Notes: generated from the sequence alone by a model not told the origin. A stretch of DNA of 64,000 nucleotides from Streptomyces luomodiensis (GCF_031679605.1 NZ_CP117522.1:3410001-3474000), one strand, 5' to 3'; positions 19,718 through 29,691 are shown, counted from the stretch's first letter. A program made the numbers and translations.

Positions 19718-22590
19718 TTACGCCGCGCGCGGCGCCGGTTGACGGAATATCCCGGAGCCGTGCGACGGCCCGCGAGCACCGCGCGCAAACCCGGGCCGCC
19801 CGTCACCGCGATCGGCCCATCGGTGTCGGTCCGCAGCACGGCCGCCCCTTGACCGCGCAGGGAAGCGATGGTGCGGGGCGACGGATGGCCGTAGGGGTTG
19901 TCGGCACCGCAGGAGATCAGGGCGAGGCGGGGCCTGAGGCGTTGGAGCAGCCGTGGGTCCTGGTAGGCCGAGCCATGGTGGGCCACCTTGAGGACGTCGA
20001 CCTGGGGGAGGGCGGGGTGGACCGTCAGCAGGGCCTGCTGGGCCGGGGGTTCCAGGTCGCCCAGGAGGAGCAGGGTCAGCCCCGCCGTGCGGACGAGGAG
20101 GGTGACGCTCGCGTCGTTCGGCCCCTCGGCGGTGGCCGTGGCGGGCGGCGGCGCGGGCCACAGCACCTCCCAGGACAGCGGACCGAGGCGGCGTCGCTCC
20201 CCCGGCACCGCGGAGACCACCGGCACATGCGCCGACCGGGCCGCGCGCCGTACGGACTCGGCCTGGCCGGGCGGCTCTCGCAGACCGGTCGTCTCGATGG
20301 CGCCGACCGCCCGCCCGCGCAACGCCCCGGTCAGGCCCGCCACATGGTCGGCGTGGAAGTGGGTGAGCACCAGCAGCGGGATCCGCACGACGCCGAGCGT
20401 GCGCAGACAGCGGTCGACGGCCCGCGGCTCGGGTCCGGTGTCCACGACGACGGCCGTGCCGGGGCCCGCGGCCAGGACGAGGGCGTCTCCCTGCCCGACA
20501 TCGCAGGCCACCATGCGCCAACCGGGCGGCGGCCACCCGGTGATGACCCGGGCCAGGGGTACCGGGCGCACCACGGCCAGCAGCACCAGCAGCGCGCATA
20601 CGGCGCACATCAGGCGGTGGCGCAGCAACCGGCGGCCCGCGAGGACCACGGCCAGGGTGACGGCGGCCAGCAACACTCCGCCCGTCCAGCCGTCCGGCCA
20701 GTCCGCCTCGGCTCCGGGCAGCGCCGCACCGGTGCGGGCCACCCACGCGATCCACCCGGCGGGCCAGCCCGCCGGCCAGGCGATCCACTCGGCGACCGGC
20801 GGCGCGACGGCGGCCACCGCGAGCGCGGCGAACCCCAGGACGGTGGCGGGCGCGACCGCCACCTCGGCCACGAGGTTGCACGGAATCGCGACCAGGCTGA
20901 CCCGCGCGGCCATCGCCACCACGACCGGCGCGCAGACCGCCTGGGCCGCCGCGGCGGCCGCCAGCGCCTCGGCTACCCGGGGCGGTACACCGCGGCGCCG
21001 CAGGGCCTCGCTCCACCCCGGCGCGATGGTGAGCAGCGCGCCGGTGGCCAGGACGGAGAGCAGGAAGCCGTAACTCCGGGCCAGCCAGGGGTCGTAGAGC
21101 ACCAGCGCGAGGACGGCGGCGGCCAGGGCCGGGAGCAGGGAGCGGCGGCGGCCGGTGCCGAGGGCGAGCAGCGTGATCAGCCCGCAGGCCGCGGCGCGCA
21201 GCACACTGGGCTCGGGTCGACAGACGATGACGAAGGCGAGCGTGAGCCCGCCGCCGAGCAGCGCGGTGGTCCGCAGCCGGATGCCGAGCGCGCCCGCCAG
21301 ACCGCGCCGCTCGGCCCGCCCGGCCAGCTGCGGCGGGCCCGTGAGCAGCGCGAGCACCAGCGTCAGATTGCTGCCGGAGACGGCCATCAGATGCAGCATG
21401 TCCGTGGCCCGGAACGCCTCGTCCAGTTCGGGCGGCACCCGTGAGGTGTCCCCCACGACCAGCGCCGGGAGCAGCGCCCGCGCGTCCGGGGAGAGCCCGT
21501 CGGTCGCGGTGCGCAGCCCGGCGCGCAGCCGCCCGGCCAGCCGCTGGACCGCGCTGGGCGCGCCCGTGACCCGTGGGGGCCCGCCGCTCAGCCGCACCAC
21601 GGCCGCGACGCGGTCCCCGTCACGCAGCGGCGGCGCCAGGCGGCCGTGGACGCGCAGACGTGTGGACGGCAGCAGCCGGAGCCAGGCCGCCCGCTCCTCG
21701 GGTGTGCCGGGGTGGACCGTCACCAGGACGGGGGCGCGGGTGACGGTCGTGGTGCCGCCCGGTCCGGTGACCCGGGTGACCTCGGCGTCGAGGACCACGG
21801 ACGCGGGCGCGAGCGCGGCGCCACGCACCCGTGGCCGGGTGAGCCGTGGATCCCCCGTAACGGTCACCTCGGCGGTGGCCTCGGCGTACTGCCGGGCCAG
21901 CGCGGGCACCGGGCCGCGACGCACATCCGCCCCGTGCAGCCCGGCGACCGCCCCCGCGGCGGCCCCGCACAACAGCGCCGCCACCACCGCCCCCACCGCA
22001 CGCCGTCCTCGCCATGTGACGGCTCGTGGCGGCGATGCGGTCCGCTCCCCCGGCACGTGGTGGCTCTCGCCGGTGTCCGCCCGCCCACGCGCCCGGGGAG
22101 CGGCACAAGGTGTCGCCCCGGGGGGCGCTCCCGCCTTCGACGGCCGCCGCTCGGCCTTGGGCAGTGACGTCCGGCCCCGCCTCCGAGGTTCGGCGCCGTG
22201 CGACGGCGTCGCGGTGGCCCCGGGCGCGTCCCGGCCGTCCAGCGGCGGCCTCGGTGAGCGCGGCCCTGCCACGGACGGCACCGGTGGGAAGACGTCCGGC
22301 CCGCGCCGGGACCGGGGCGCGCCGCGCGGCCGTCCACCCGGCGCCGGGGTGACTCGTCGGCGGGCCCCGATGAGCAGGGCGACCGCCACGAGGGAGGCCG
22401 CGGCGCAGGCGAGGGCCACCATGGGAGCCGGTGCGTCCAGGGCGAGGGCCGCGGCGGCCCAGGCGGCCAGGGCCGGTGGTACGAGGCGGAGGTCGGGCGG
22501 GCCTTCCTGGCGTGGCTGTGAGGCACCGCGCGGGGACGCGGCCGTCGCGTGGACCGGGATGCGGGTCCGCGTCGGCTCCGTGGCCGTCAT
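19718..22590 (-). CDS. comEC: DNA internalisation/competence protein ComEC/Rec2 (3' end anomalous)
   Basis: The large polytopic ComEC forms the inner-membrane DNA uptake channel. The N-terminal ~150 residues hold two membrane helices and a variable basic stretch. The competence core (FRATDMLHLMAVSGSNLTLV and many later helices) follows, then a C-terminal metallo-beta-lactamase-like domain (CDVGQGDALVL, LTHFHADHVAGL, LLLGDLEPPAQQ, VLKVAHHGSAYQ). The ATG overlaps the comEA stop by ATGA. The main frame has no stop at the expected end: it stays open through the O-methyltransferase and holA region to a TGA at 17761. A one-base shift near the C-terminus would end at the TAA at 19718, so that end is used here. 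A sequence error, natural frameshift or unusual readthrough cannot be separated by eye. Confidence 0.85.
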
Positions 22591-23807
22591 GGCCGGACCA
22601 GCGGGCGCAGATCGGCGAACCGGCGCTCACCGATGCCGTTCACCTCGCGGAGTTCGTCGATGGAGCGGAAACCTCCGTGCTGGGTGCGGTAGTCGATGAT
22701 GTGCCGGGCCAGCACGGGGCCAACTCCTGGGAGGGTGTCGAGCTGTTCAGCGGTCGCGGAGTTGAGGCTGACCGAGCCGCCGGGCGCCCCTGGTCCGGCC
22801 GGTGCGTTCGGCGTCGGCGCGCTCGGCACACCGGCGGCCGGATCGGCGGCCGCGCCCGGCGCCGGCGGTCCGCCCGCGGGGGCGCCGACCACGATCTGCT
22901 CCCCGTCCACCAGCGGCCGGGCCCGGTTCAGCCCGCTCAGGTCGGTGCCGGGCCGTACCCCACCCGCCGCTTCGAGGGCGTCGGCGACCCTCGCCCCGGA
23001 CGGCAGCTTCCGCAGCCCCGGACGGCGGACCTTGCCCGTGACATCCACCACGACCGCCCGACCGTCCCCGGAAGGGGCGGGCCGGCCGCCGGATGTCGGA
23101 CCGGGTGCGGAGGGCGCGGCACGCGGGGGCTCCGGATCCGGTGCCCGTACGGTCTGGGGACGGCCGGTCCAGAAGTGGTAGGCCGCGAAGGCCACCGCGG
23201 TGAGCAGGGCGACGGCCAGCGCGGCGACCGTCCTGAGCTCCATACCGCAGCGGACCTGGAGCCACACCGGCAGCCGCTCCCGCAGGGCCAGTCCTGCCCG
23301 GTCACGGCGGCGCAGCGGACCGTCCCCGGGCGGCTCGTCCTTCCGTACCTCCGCCACGCCCTCGGTCGGCATGCCCTTGGCCGGGAGGCCCTCGGCCAGG
23401 GCGTCCCTGACCGGGCGCTCCTCGGCCTGAAGATCCTCGGCCGGAAGATCCTCGGCCAGGAGGTCCTTGGCCGGAAGGTCCTTGGCCGGAAGATCCCTGG
23501 CCGGGGACTCCCCGTCCCGGATCTCCGCGGCGCCCGTCGGGCCGTCCCGGCTGCCCAGGGCGAAGGACCCGACCGCGACCGGGGGTGCCGACGACGTGGC
23601 GAAGAGCGCCGCAGCGCGAGTGGCACGTGAGGGGCGCGTGGCGCGTGAAGGTGCGGTGGGGCGGGCATGGCGGTGGGCGCCGCCGAGGCGGCTCCCGGCC
23701 CGGGACGGGCCGGCGCCGGACGGCGGGCCTGGCCGACGGCCCGCCCCGCCGTCGCGATGGCGGCCGCGCCCCGGCCCTTCGGTTACCGTGCGTGATCGTG
23801 ACCTCAT
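22587..23807 (-). CDS. comEA: Competence protein ComEA, helix-hairpin-helix DNA-binding
   Basis: The 406-residue ComEA-type DNA receptor has a long, low-complexity cytoplasmic N-terminus with tandem Leu-Pro-Ala-Lys-Asp-type repeats (about residues 85-130), followed by one membrane segment (ELRTVAALAVALLTAVAFAA). An SLBB-like domain (VVVDVTGKVRRPGLRKLPSG) and a C-terminal helix-hairpin-helix pair (LNSATAEQLDTLPGVGPVLA, VNGIGERRFADL) follow, the latter binding dsDNA. The N-terminal extension is much longer than in Bacillus ComEA. ATG 23807 is chosen for its upstream GGGTGG; a TTG at 23855 is possible. It is coupled to comEC by a 4-base overlap. Confidence 0.88.
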   Translation of the reverse strand: MRSRSRTVTEGPGRGRHRDGGAGRRPGPPSGAGPSRAGSRLGGAHRHARPTAPSRATRPSRATRAAALFATSSAPPVAVGSFALGSRDGPTGAAEIRDGESPARDLPAKDLPAKDLLAEDLPAEDLQAEERPVRDALAEGLPAKGMPTEGVAEVRKDEPPGDGPLRRRDRAGLALRERLPVWLQVRCGMELRTVAALAVALLTAVAFAAYHFWTGRPQTVRAPDPEPPRAAPSAPGPTSGGRPAPSGDGRAVVVDVTGKVRRPGLRKLPSGARVADALEAAGGVRPGTDLSGLNRARPLVDGEQIVVGAPAGGPPAPGAAADPAAGVPSAPTPNAPAGPGAPGGSVSLNSATAEQLDTLPGVGPVLARHIIDYRTQHGGFRSIDELREVNGIGERRFADLRPLVRP

Positions 23808-23967
23808 GCCACCCGACGGTAGACACCCGCGGCCGATCACGCCGATCGGCCTCAATTCCCGGGGATAACCCTCAGATTGTGGACAACTTCGTCACCCTGT
23901 CGGGTGAGCCGCACCGCCAAGCACCGTCCGGCACCCCCAAGCACCGTCCGGGACCGCCCACCCTCCG

Positions 23968-24813
23968 CTACCGCGGAGAGACCACCGCCCCCAGCAGCCC
24001 CGGTCCGGTGTGCGCCCCGATCACCGCGCCGACCTCGCTCACATACAGCTCCTCCAGCCCCGGCACCCGCTCCCGCAGCCGCTCCGCGAGCGCCGCCGCC
24101 CGTTCGCCCGCCGCCAGATGCTGCACCGCGATGTCCACCGGGCTCCGGCCCGCCCGCTCGACCACGATCTCCTCGAGCCGGGCGATGGCCTTCGAGGCGG
24201 TGCGGACCTTCTCCCGCAGCTCGATCCGCCCCTCGTCGAGCTGGAGCAGCGGTTTCACCGCGAGCGCCGAGCCGAGCAGGGCCTGGGCCGCGCCGATGCG
24301 GCCGCCGCGCCGCAGATAGTCAAGGGTGTCGACGTAGAAGTAGGCGGCGGTGCCATCGGCCCGCTTCTCCGCCGCCGCCACCGCCTCGTCCAGCGTGCCG
24401 CCGCCCTCCGCCACCTCGGCCGCCGCCAGCGCGCAGAAGCCGAGTGCCATCGCGACCATTCCGCTGTCCACCACCCGCACCGGTACGGGCGCGTCCTGTG
24501 CCGCGAGCGCCGCCGCGTCGTAGGTGCCGGAGAACTCGGCCGACAGATGCAGGGAGACGATGCCCGTCGCGCCCGCCTCGGCGGCGGCCCGGTAGGCGGC
24601 CGCGAACATCTCCGGACTGGGCCGGGACGTCGTCACCGGCTTGCGCTTCTGCAACGCCTGCGCGAGGGACCGGGCCGAGATCTCGGTGCCTTCCTCCAGG
24701 GCCCGGTCGCCGAGCACCACCGTCAACGGCACGGAGGTGATGCGATGCCGCTCCATCGCATCCGGCGGCAAGTAAGCCGTTGAATCGGTCACGATCGCGA
24801 CATGGCGGGACAT
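23968..24813 (-). CDS. DegV family fatty-acid-binding protein
   Basis: The 281-residue protein starts MSRHVAIVTDSTAYLPPDAM, the DegV signature with the ligand-contacting TDST motif. It continues with TSRPSPEMF (second fatty-acid carboxylate site), HLSAEFSGTYDAA and FYVDTLDYLRRGGRI. DegV/FakB proteins bind a fatty acid and present it to a FakA kinase. No fakA gene lies in this window, so phosphorylation of bound lipid here is inference. ATG 24813 gives the normal family length; the frame is open 25 codons further upstream. Confidence 0.93.
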   Translation of the reverse strand: MSRHVAIVTDSTAYLPPDAMERHRITSVPLTVVLGDRALEEGTEISARSLAQALQKRKPVTTSRPSPEMFAAAYRAAAEAGATGIVSLHLSAEFSGTYDAAALAAQDAPVPVRVVDSGMVAMALGFCALAAAEVAEGGGTLDEAVAAAEKRADGTAAYFYVDTLDYLRRGGRIGAAQALLGSALAVKPLLQLDEGRIELREKVRTASKAIARLEEIVVERAGRSPVDIAVQHLAAGERAAALAERLRERVPGLEELYVSEVGAVIGAHTGPGLLGAVVSPR

Positions 24814-24938
24814 GACTGGGAGGTTATCGGGGGAGGCGGCTCGCTGACCGCGCGACCCCAGCGGATGATCAATTGCCTTACGGATCATGCCCTGTTCAGA
24901 CGTGGCTCAGGTCCCGTTCTCCGGCCGTGTTCCCGGGC

Positions 24939-25721
24939 TCAGGCCGTGTTCTCGGGACGGGTGGACTCCTGCCAGGGTTCCTGCCGAGGCTCCCGCCGAG
25001 GCTTCTGCCAGGGCTGCTGCCACGAGTGGGGCTCCGTCCGTGACGCCGCCCCGAGCGAGGGCGAAGGCGAGGACGAGGAGGAGGACGGGGGTGACGCCGG
25101 CTCCCGGTCGGCCCCGGACCCCGTCCGCGGGCCCGCCCCAGGCCCCTCCCCCGCCTCGGCCCACGGCTGCTCCGCATCCGCCGTCGTCCAGTGCCGCAGC
25201 GCCCCGGCCTCCATCTCGATCTCTTGGCCCAGCGTGTCGAGATCGTCGTGTGCCAACCGCTGTGTCCGCTCCTGCACCGCCCAGCGCAGCGAGTCGGCGG
25301 AGTGGGTGATCCGCCCGGTGCGCTGCCGCAGCTCGGGCAGTAGGGCCGCGATCCGGGCCTTGTCGGGCTCCTGCTCCAGCCGCTTCAGATCAGCGTCCAG
25401 GTCCTGCGCATGGGCGCTCAGCCGCCGGAACAGGCCCAACGACTCCGAGAGCGAACGGTCTTGCGGGGCGGCCGCCTGGAGCGCCTGCTCGGTGGCGCGC
25501 ATCGAGCCGCGCAGGGAGAGCCGCAGCTGGGCGAGCTCTCCGCCCGCACCCGGCTGGGCCAGCTGCCGGGCCCGGAGTCTGGTCTCCTCCACCGTGCGGC
25601 GGGCCTGGTGCACCGTGCGGTCGATGCCGCGCTTGGCCGCTCTGACCGTTCGAACGGCCGCGTAGACCCCCAGCAGCATGATCAGGACGAAAAGCGACAA
25701 CAGGATCCAGATGGCTTCCAT
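24939..25721 (-). CDS. Hypothetical membrane-anchored coiled-coil protein
   Basis: The 260-residue protein has an N-terminal membrane helix (WILLSLFVLIMLLGVYAAVR), then a long charged helical region (about 35-180) with heptad-like Leu/Ala spacing suggestive of coiled coil. A disordered tail follows, with a serine run and repeated Gln-Glu-Pro-Trp-type units at the end. No enzymatic motif is seen. The layout resembles septum- or membrane-scaffold proteins, but no function can be assigned. It lies downstream of leuS beyond a repeat-filled gap. Confidence 0.7.
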   Translation of the reverse strand: MEAIWILLSLFVLIMLLGVYAAVRTVRAAKRGIDRTVHQARRTVEETRLRARQLAQPGAGGELAQLRLSLRGSMRATEQALQAAAPQDRSLSESLGLFRRLSAHAQDLDADLKRLEQEPDKARIAALLPELRQRTGRITHSADSLRWAVQERTQRLAHDDLDTLGQEIEMEAGALRHWTTADAEQPWAEAGEGPGAGPRTGSGADREPASPPSSSSSSPSPSLGAASRTEPHSWQQPWQKPRREPRQEPWQESTRPENTA

Positions 25722-25845
25722 GTGCGCTCCTTGGGGCGGCGGTCACGGCACGGTGGCGGTCGTCCTCCCAGCGTAAACGCGCCGGGCGGGCCGGGGGTTC
25801 CTGACGAACCCCCAACCCGCCCGCGAGTGGGACCCACGACGCGCC

Positions 25846-25970
25846 ATCAGGCCGGCACGATCCGGGCCCGCCATCAGACCGAACGGACCGGCCCGATCCG
25901 GACCCGGCATCAGACCGAACGGACCCGGACCCGCCATCAGGCCGGAGGGATCCTGGCCCGCTATCAGGCC
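25846..25970. repeat. Tandem 27-bp repeats copying the leuS stop-codon region
   Basis: The stop-codon complement TCA of leuS (25964-25966) recurs in similar context at 25937, 25910, 25874 and 25847. The spacings are 27, 27, 36 and 27, all multiples of nine. The shared plus-strand core is CGCCATCAGRCCGR. The copies lie entirely beyond the leuS stop and look like outward tandem duplication of the gene end. No hairpin or ORF function is apparent. Confidence 0.65.
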
Positions 25971-28840
25971 GGAACGATGTTGACCAGCTTCGGCGCCCGC
26001 ACGATCACCTTACGGATGCCCGCACCGTTCAGCGCCGCCACGACCGCCGGGTCGCCCAGCGCCAGCGCCTCCAGCTCCTCGTCCGAGACCGAGGGCGCGA
26101 CCTCCAGCCGGGCCTTGACCTTGCCCTTGACCTGCACCACGCAGGTGACGGTCTCGTCCACGACATACGCCGGGTCGGCGACCGGGAAGGGCACGTGGAC
26201 GACCGACGTGGAGTGGCCCAGCTTGCGCCACAGCTCCTCGGCGATATGCGGGGCCAGCGGCGCGATCAGCAGCACCAGGCCCTCGGCCACCGAGCGGGGC
26301 ACCTCGCGCACCTTGGTGACGTGGTTGTTCAGCTCGGTGATCTTGGCGATGGCGGTGTTGAAGCGCAGGCCCTCCATGTCCTGCCGGACACCGTCGATCG
26401 CCTTGTGCAGGGCGCGCAGCGTCGCCTCGTCGGGCTCCGTGCCGACGACGGTGACCTCTCCGGTGGCCTCGTCGACGACATTGCGCCACAGCCGCTGGAG
26501 CAGCCGGTACTGGCCGACCACGGCCCGGGTGTCCCAGGGCCGCGAGACGTCCAGCGGGCCCATGGCCATCTCGTACAGGCGCAGGGTGTCGGCCCCGTAG
26601 TCGGCGCAGATCTCGTCCGGCGTGACGGCGTTCTTCAGGGACTTGCCCATCTTGCCCAGCTGACGGGTGACCTTCTCGCCCTGGTACCAGTACGCTCCGT
26701 CGCGCTCCTCGACCTCGGCGGCCGGGACGGCGATGCCGCGGCGGTCCCGGTAGACGTACGCCTGGATCATGCCCTGGTTGTACAGCTTGTGGAACGGCTC
26801 GGCCGAGGAGATGTGCCCCAGGTCGAACAGCACCTTGGACCAGAAGCGGGCGTACAGCAGGTGCAGTACGGCGTGCTCGGCGCCACCGACGTACAGGTCG
26901 ACGCCGCCGTGCGGCCGGTCCTGGGCCGGTCCCATCCAGAAACGCTCGATGTCCGGGTCGACCAGCCGGTTCTCGTTGTGCGGGTCCAGGTAGCGCAGCT
27001 CGTACCAGCACGACCCGGCCCACTGGGGCATGGTGTTGGTCTCGCGGCGGTACGGGCGCGGGCCACGGCCGTCGCCCAGGTCCAGCACCACGTTGACCCA
27101 GTCCTCGTTCCGGGACAGCGGGGTCTCCGGGGAGGTGTCGGCGTCGTCGGGGTCGAAGGTGCGCGGCGAGTAGTCCTCGACCTCGGGCAGCTCCAGGGGC
27201 AGCATCGACTCGGGCAGCGCGTGGGCCACGCCGTCCTCGTCGTAGACGATGGGGAAGGGCTCTCCCCAGTAGCGCTGACGGCTGAACAGCCAGTCGCGCA
27301 GCCGGTAGTTGACGGTGCCCTCGCCGATGGAGCGGGCCTCCAGCCACTCGGTGATGCGCGCCTTGGCCTCGACGACGCCCAGCCCGTCCAGGGTGATGCC
27401 CTCACCCGCCGAGTTGACGATCTCGGCATCGTACGAGGCGAACGCGTCGTCCCAGGTCGACGGGTCGGTGCCGCGGTCGTCCGACGGCTGGACGACGCAG
27501 CGCATCGGCAGCTCGAAGGTGCGGGCGAAGGCGAAGTCACGGCTGTCGTGCGCCGGGACGGCCATGATCGCGCCGGTGCCGTAGCCCATCAGGACGTAGT
27601 CGGCGATGAAGACCGGGACCTGTTCGCCGCTGACCGGGTTGACCGCGTACGCGCCGGTGAAGACGCCGGTCTTCTCCTTGACCTCGGCCTGCCGCTCGAC
27701 GTCCGACTTGGCCGCGGCCTGCTTGCGGTAGGCGTCGACGGCCTGGGCCGGGGTGGCGTGCCCGCCGGTCCACACGTCGTGGGTGCCCTCCGGCCAGGCG
27801 GCCGGAACGATGGCGTCGACCACGTCGTGCTCGGGCGCCAGCACCATGTAGGTCGCGCCGAACAGGGTGTCCTGGCGGGTGGTGAAGACCGTGATCTTCG
27901 CGTCGGAGTGGCCGGCGACGGGGAAGTCCACCCGGGCACCCTCGCTGCGGCCGATCCAGTTGCGCTGCTGGAGCTTGATCGCCTCGGGCCAGTCCAGCGC
28001 CTCCAGGTCCTCCAGCAGCCGGTCCCCGTAGGCGGTGATCCGCATGTTCCACTGGCGCAGCTTGGCCTTGAAGACCGGGAAGTTGCCGCGCTCGGAGCGG
28101 CCGTCGGCGGTGACCTCCTCGTTGGCCAGCACGGTGCCCAGGCCGGGACACCAGTTGACGGGCGCGTCCGAGGCGTAGGCCAGGCGGTACTGGCCCAGCA
28201 GGTCGGCGCGCTCGGCCTCGGTCAGCTCGGCCCAGGGGCGGCCGTCGGGGGTCGTGCGCTCACCGGAGGCGAACTGCTCGACCAGGGTGTCGATGGGACG
28301 CGCCCGCTTCGCCTCCGGGTCGTACCAGGAATTGAAGATCTGGAGGAAGATCCACTGGGTCCACTTGTAGTACTCCGGCTCGATCGTCGCGAAGGAGCGG
28401 CGCCGGTCGTGGCCCAGGCCCAGGCGGCGCAGCTGCCGCCGCATGTTGTCGATGTTGGCCTCGGTGCTGACCCGGGGGTGGGTGCCGGTCTGCACCGCGT
28501 ACTGCTCGGCGGGCAGGCCGAAGGCGTCGAAGCCCAGGGTGTGCAGGACGTTGTGGCCCGTCATGCGGTGGTAGCGGGCGTACACATCGGTGGCGATGTA
28601 GCCCAGCGGATGGCCCACGTGCAGTCCCGCACCCGAGGGGTACGGGAACATGTCCATGACGAACTTCTTGGGCCGGGCGGCGGCCTCGGGGTCGCCGGCC
28701 AGGTCTCCGCTCGGGTTGGACGCCTCATACGTGCCGTTCGCGTCCCAGAAGTCCTGCCACCGGGCTTCGATGTCGGCGGCCAGGGCGGCCGTGTAGCGGT
28801 GCGGCGCGGCCACCTCGGCCGCGGCATTGGTCTCGCTCAT
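25964..28840 (-). CDS. leuS: Leucyl-tRNA synthetase
   Basis: The 958-residue class I synthetase charges tRNA-Leu. The HIGH signature is HVGH at residues 74-77 in [20 protein letters not shown]. The large CP1 editing domain that hydrolyses mischarged tRNA follows ([20 protein letters not shown]). The catalytic loop is KMGKSLKN, a conservative KMSKS variant, and the anticodon-binding and C-terminal domains are complete. ATG 28840 ([10 protein letters not shown]) has GAGG upstream; the longer open frame runs into the leader region and is rejected. A leucine leader peptide, a long competing hairpin and a U-rich terminator lie directly upstream, indicating attenuation by leucyl-tRNA level. Confidence 0.97.
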   Translation of the reverse strand: MSETNAAAEVAAPHRYTAALAADIEARWQDFWDANGTYEASNPSGDLAGDPEAAARPKKFVMDMFPYPSGAGLHVGHPLGYIATDVYARYHRMTGHNVLHTLGFDAFGLPAEQYAVQTGTHPRVSTEANIDNMRRQLRRLGLGHDRRRSFATIEPEYYKWTQWIFLQIFNSWYDPEAKRARPIDTLVEQFASGERTTPDGRPWAELTEAERADLLGQYRLAYASDAPVNWCPGLGTVLANEEVTADGRSERGNFPVFKAKLRQWNMRITAYGDRLLEDLEALDWPEAIKLQQRNWIGRSEGARVDFPVAGHSDAKITVFTTRQDTLFGATYMVLAPEHDVVDAIVPAAWPEGTHDVWTGGHATPAQAVDAYRKQAAAKSDVERQAEVKEKTGVFTGAYAVNPVSGEQVPVFIADYVLMGYGTGAIMAVPAHDSRDFAFARTFELPMRCVVQPSDDRGTDPSTWDDAFASYDAEIVNSAGEGITLDGLGVVEAKARITEWLEARSIGEGTVNYRLRDWLFSRQRYWGEPFPIVYDEDGVAHALPESMLPLELPEVEDYSPRTFDPDDADTSPETPLSRNEDWVNVVLDLGDGRGPRPYRRETNTMPQWAGSCWYELRYLDPHNENRLVDPDIERFWMGPAQDRPHGGVDLYVGGAEHAVLHLLYARFWSKVLFDLGHISSAEPFHKLYNQGMIQAYVYRDRRGIAVPAAEVEERDGAYWYQGEKVTRQLGKMGKSLKNAVTPDEICADYGADTLRLYEMAMGPLDVSRPWDTRAVVGQYRLLQRLWRNVVDEATGEVTVVGTEPDEATLRALHKAIDGVRQDMEGLRFNTAIAKITELNNHVTKVREVPRSVAEGLVLLIAPLAPHIAEELWRKLGHSTSVVHVPFPVADPAYVVDETVTCVVQVKGKVKARLEVAPSVSDEELEALALGDPAVVAALNGAGIRKVIVRAPKLVNIVPA

Positions 28841-28903
28841 GGTCCTCAAAGCTCCATCGGTCGTCTCTGCCTGCGGCAACGCAGCGGATCCCTCTCGCTT
28901 CCG

Positions 28904-28933
28904 AAACAAAAAGGCCCCTCGCACAGGAGGGGA
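28904..28933 (-). terminator. Intrinsic terminator (attenuator) in the leuS leader
   Basis: On the minus strand CCCCTC (28932-28927) and GAGGGG (28920-28915) form a 6-bp GC stem with a 6-base loop. It is followed at once by CCTTTTTGTTT, the most convincing U-tract in the window. It lies 64 bases upstream of the leuS ATG and 44 bases beyond the leader-peptide stop, the placement expected of a transcription attenuator. Confidence 0.8.
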
Positions 28934-28935
28934 TG

Positions 28936-28985
28936 CCGCGCTGATGCCGACCGGAGCTGTTCTCGGTCGGTGCTGATCAGCGCGG
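28936..28985 (-). promoter_or_regulatory. Long leader hairpin overlapping the end of the leuS leader peptide
   Basis: CCGCGCTGAT (28985-28976, minus strand) pairs perfectly with ATCAGCGCGG (28945-28936), and an inner CCGACC/GGTCGG stem continues after an asymmetric bulge. The 5' arm covers the last codons and stop of the leader peptide, so a ribosome stalled on the leucine codons would leave it free while one at the stop would mask it. Which state forms the antiterminator cannot be fixed by eye. Confidence 0.6.
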
Positions 28986-29015
28986 CCCGCTAAGCAGAAG
29001 GCGTACGGCACGCAT
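28977..29015 (-). CDS. leuS leader peptide [12 protein letters not shown]
   Basis: A 12-codon ORF 136 bases upstream of leuS reads [12 protein letters not shown] and stops with TGA. Three consecutive leucine codons are CTT-CTG-CTT, and CTT is rare in high-GC Streptomyces, which would sharpen ribosome stalling when Leu-tRNA is low. It has no obvious Shine-Dalgarno sequence. A possible -10 element (TAACCT at 29027-29022) lies only six bases upstream, so the transcript may be leaderless. It is followed by the long hairpin and attenuator described above. Confidence 0.72.
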   Translation of the reverse strand: MRAVRLLLSGPR

Positions 29016-29077
29016 GGGGCCAGGTTACCGCAGGGCACCGACGGCCCGCACGGAGGTGACCTCCGTCACGCAACGCC

Positions 29078-29112
29078 AGAGGCGGGCCGTCCTTGTCGGA
29101 CGACCCGCCTCT
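29078..29112 (-). terminator. Terminator hairpin downstream of the first tRNA-Ala
   Basis: A 14-pair stem with a single mismatch (29078-29092 with 29098-29112) and a 5-base loop lies six bases past the 3' end of the tRNA at 29119-29191. Confidence 0.65.
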
Positions 29113-29118
29113 GTGATG

Positions 29119-29191
29119 TGGAGCTAAGGAGAATTGAACTCCTGACCTCCTGCATGCCATGCAGGCGCTCTACCAACTGAGCTATAGCCCC
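29119..29191 (-). tRNA. tRNA-Ala (anticodon GGC)
   Basis: On the minus strand this 73-base gene forms a complete cloverleaf: acceptor GGGGCTA/TAGCTCC (one G-U pair), D-arm AGCTCAGTTGGTAGAGC, anticodon stem CCTGC/GCAGG with loop ATGGCAT (anticodon GGC), and T-arm AGGAGTTCAATTCTCCT. CCA is not encoded. It is identical to the copy at 30032-30104. Confidence 0.97.
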
Positions 29192-29293
29192 AGGTCTTGC
29201 TCCGCCCGGTTTCCCCGGCGGCGACGCCTACATTACACGGATGCCCCGGCCTTCCGCCAAATCGATTCCCCGGAGGCTGGGAGCGGGGCCCCG

Positions 29294-29527
29294 TTACGCC
29301 GTGGCGAACGAATAGAAACGCTTCAGCGTGCAGTGCTCGTCGAGCAGCCGACCGTAGATCGGCTCCCCTTCGAGCTCGCGGTAGGTCTCGATGGGATCGC
29401 CCCGGATGATCAGCGCCCGCGCGCACTCCGCACACCAGTACTGGTAGTCGGAGTTGAGCGGCTCCATGTCGCGGACGATCGGTGTGCCGGTGCCGCACCA
29501 GTCGCACTTCCGGCTGTGGGCTCCCAT
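29294..29527 (-). CDS. Small zinc-ribbon-like conserved protein
   Basis: A 77-residue protein with two CxxC pairs (CDWCGTG and CAECAR), separated by about 22 residues, consistent with one zinc site. The rest is short, acidic and helical (PIETYRELEGEPIYGRLLDE). Start and length match conserved Streptomyces small proteins. It lies 5 bases downstream of a second zinc-ribbon gene, so the two are probably co-transcribed. Both sit between two identical tRNA-Ala genes. Function unknown. Confidence 0.75.
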   Translation of the reverse strand: MGAHSRKCDWCGTGTPIVRDMEPLNSDYQYWCAECARALIIRGDPIETYRELEGEPIYGRLLDEHCTLKRFYSFATA

Positions 29528-29532
29528 CTCAC

Positions 29533-29691
29533 TCAGCTCCAGCTATGTCCGCAGGCCGTACACACGTAGGAAACACCGCCGTTGTCACCGAGGACCTGGG
29601 CCACGTGCGCGGAGCCGCAGGACGGGCACACCATGTCCGCCGGTGCCGCGCGGGACGGGTCCTCGATCGCATCGAGGATGCTCGTCGGCAT
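29533..29691 (-). CDS. Very small zinc-ribbon protein
   Basis: A 52-residue protein starting MPTSILDAIEDPSRAAPADM, with CPSCG and CTACGHSW knuckles 17 residues apart that form a typical zinc ribbon. The C-terminal HSWS resembles ribbon domains of transcription- or translation-associated proteins. The ATG at 29691 has GGAGGGCAGGTGGG upstream; the longer in-frame start at 29754 lacks this. It leads the pair with the gene at 29294-29527. Function unknown. Confidence 0.75.
   Translation of the reverse strand: MPTSILDAIEDPSRAAPADMVCPSCGSAHVAQVLGDNGGVSYVCTACGHSWS

Noticed and set aside
26195..28993. A 932-codon open frame on the plus strand opposite leuS
   Set aside because: leuS on the minus strand has all family motifs. 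The plus-strand frame is the usual GC-rich antisense shadow with a skewed composition and no recognisable domain.
28841..29040. A T-box riboswitch upstream of leuS
   Set aside because: No T-box consensus or specifier-loop stem is visible; the leucine codons, stacked hairpins and U-tract fit peptide-leader attenuation better.
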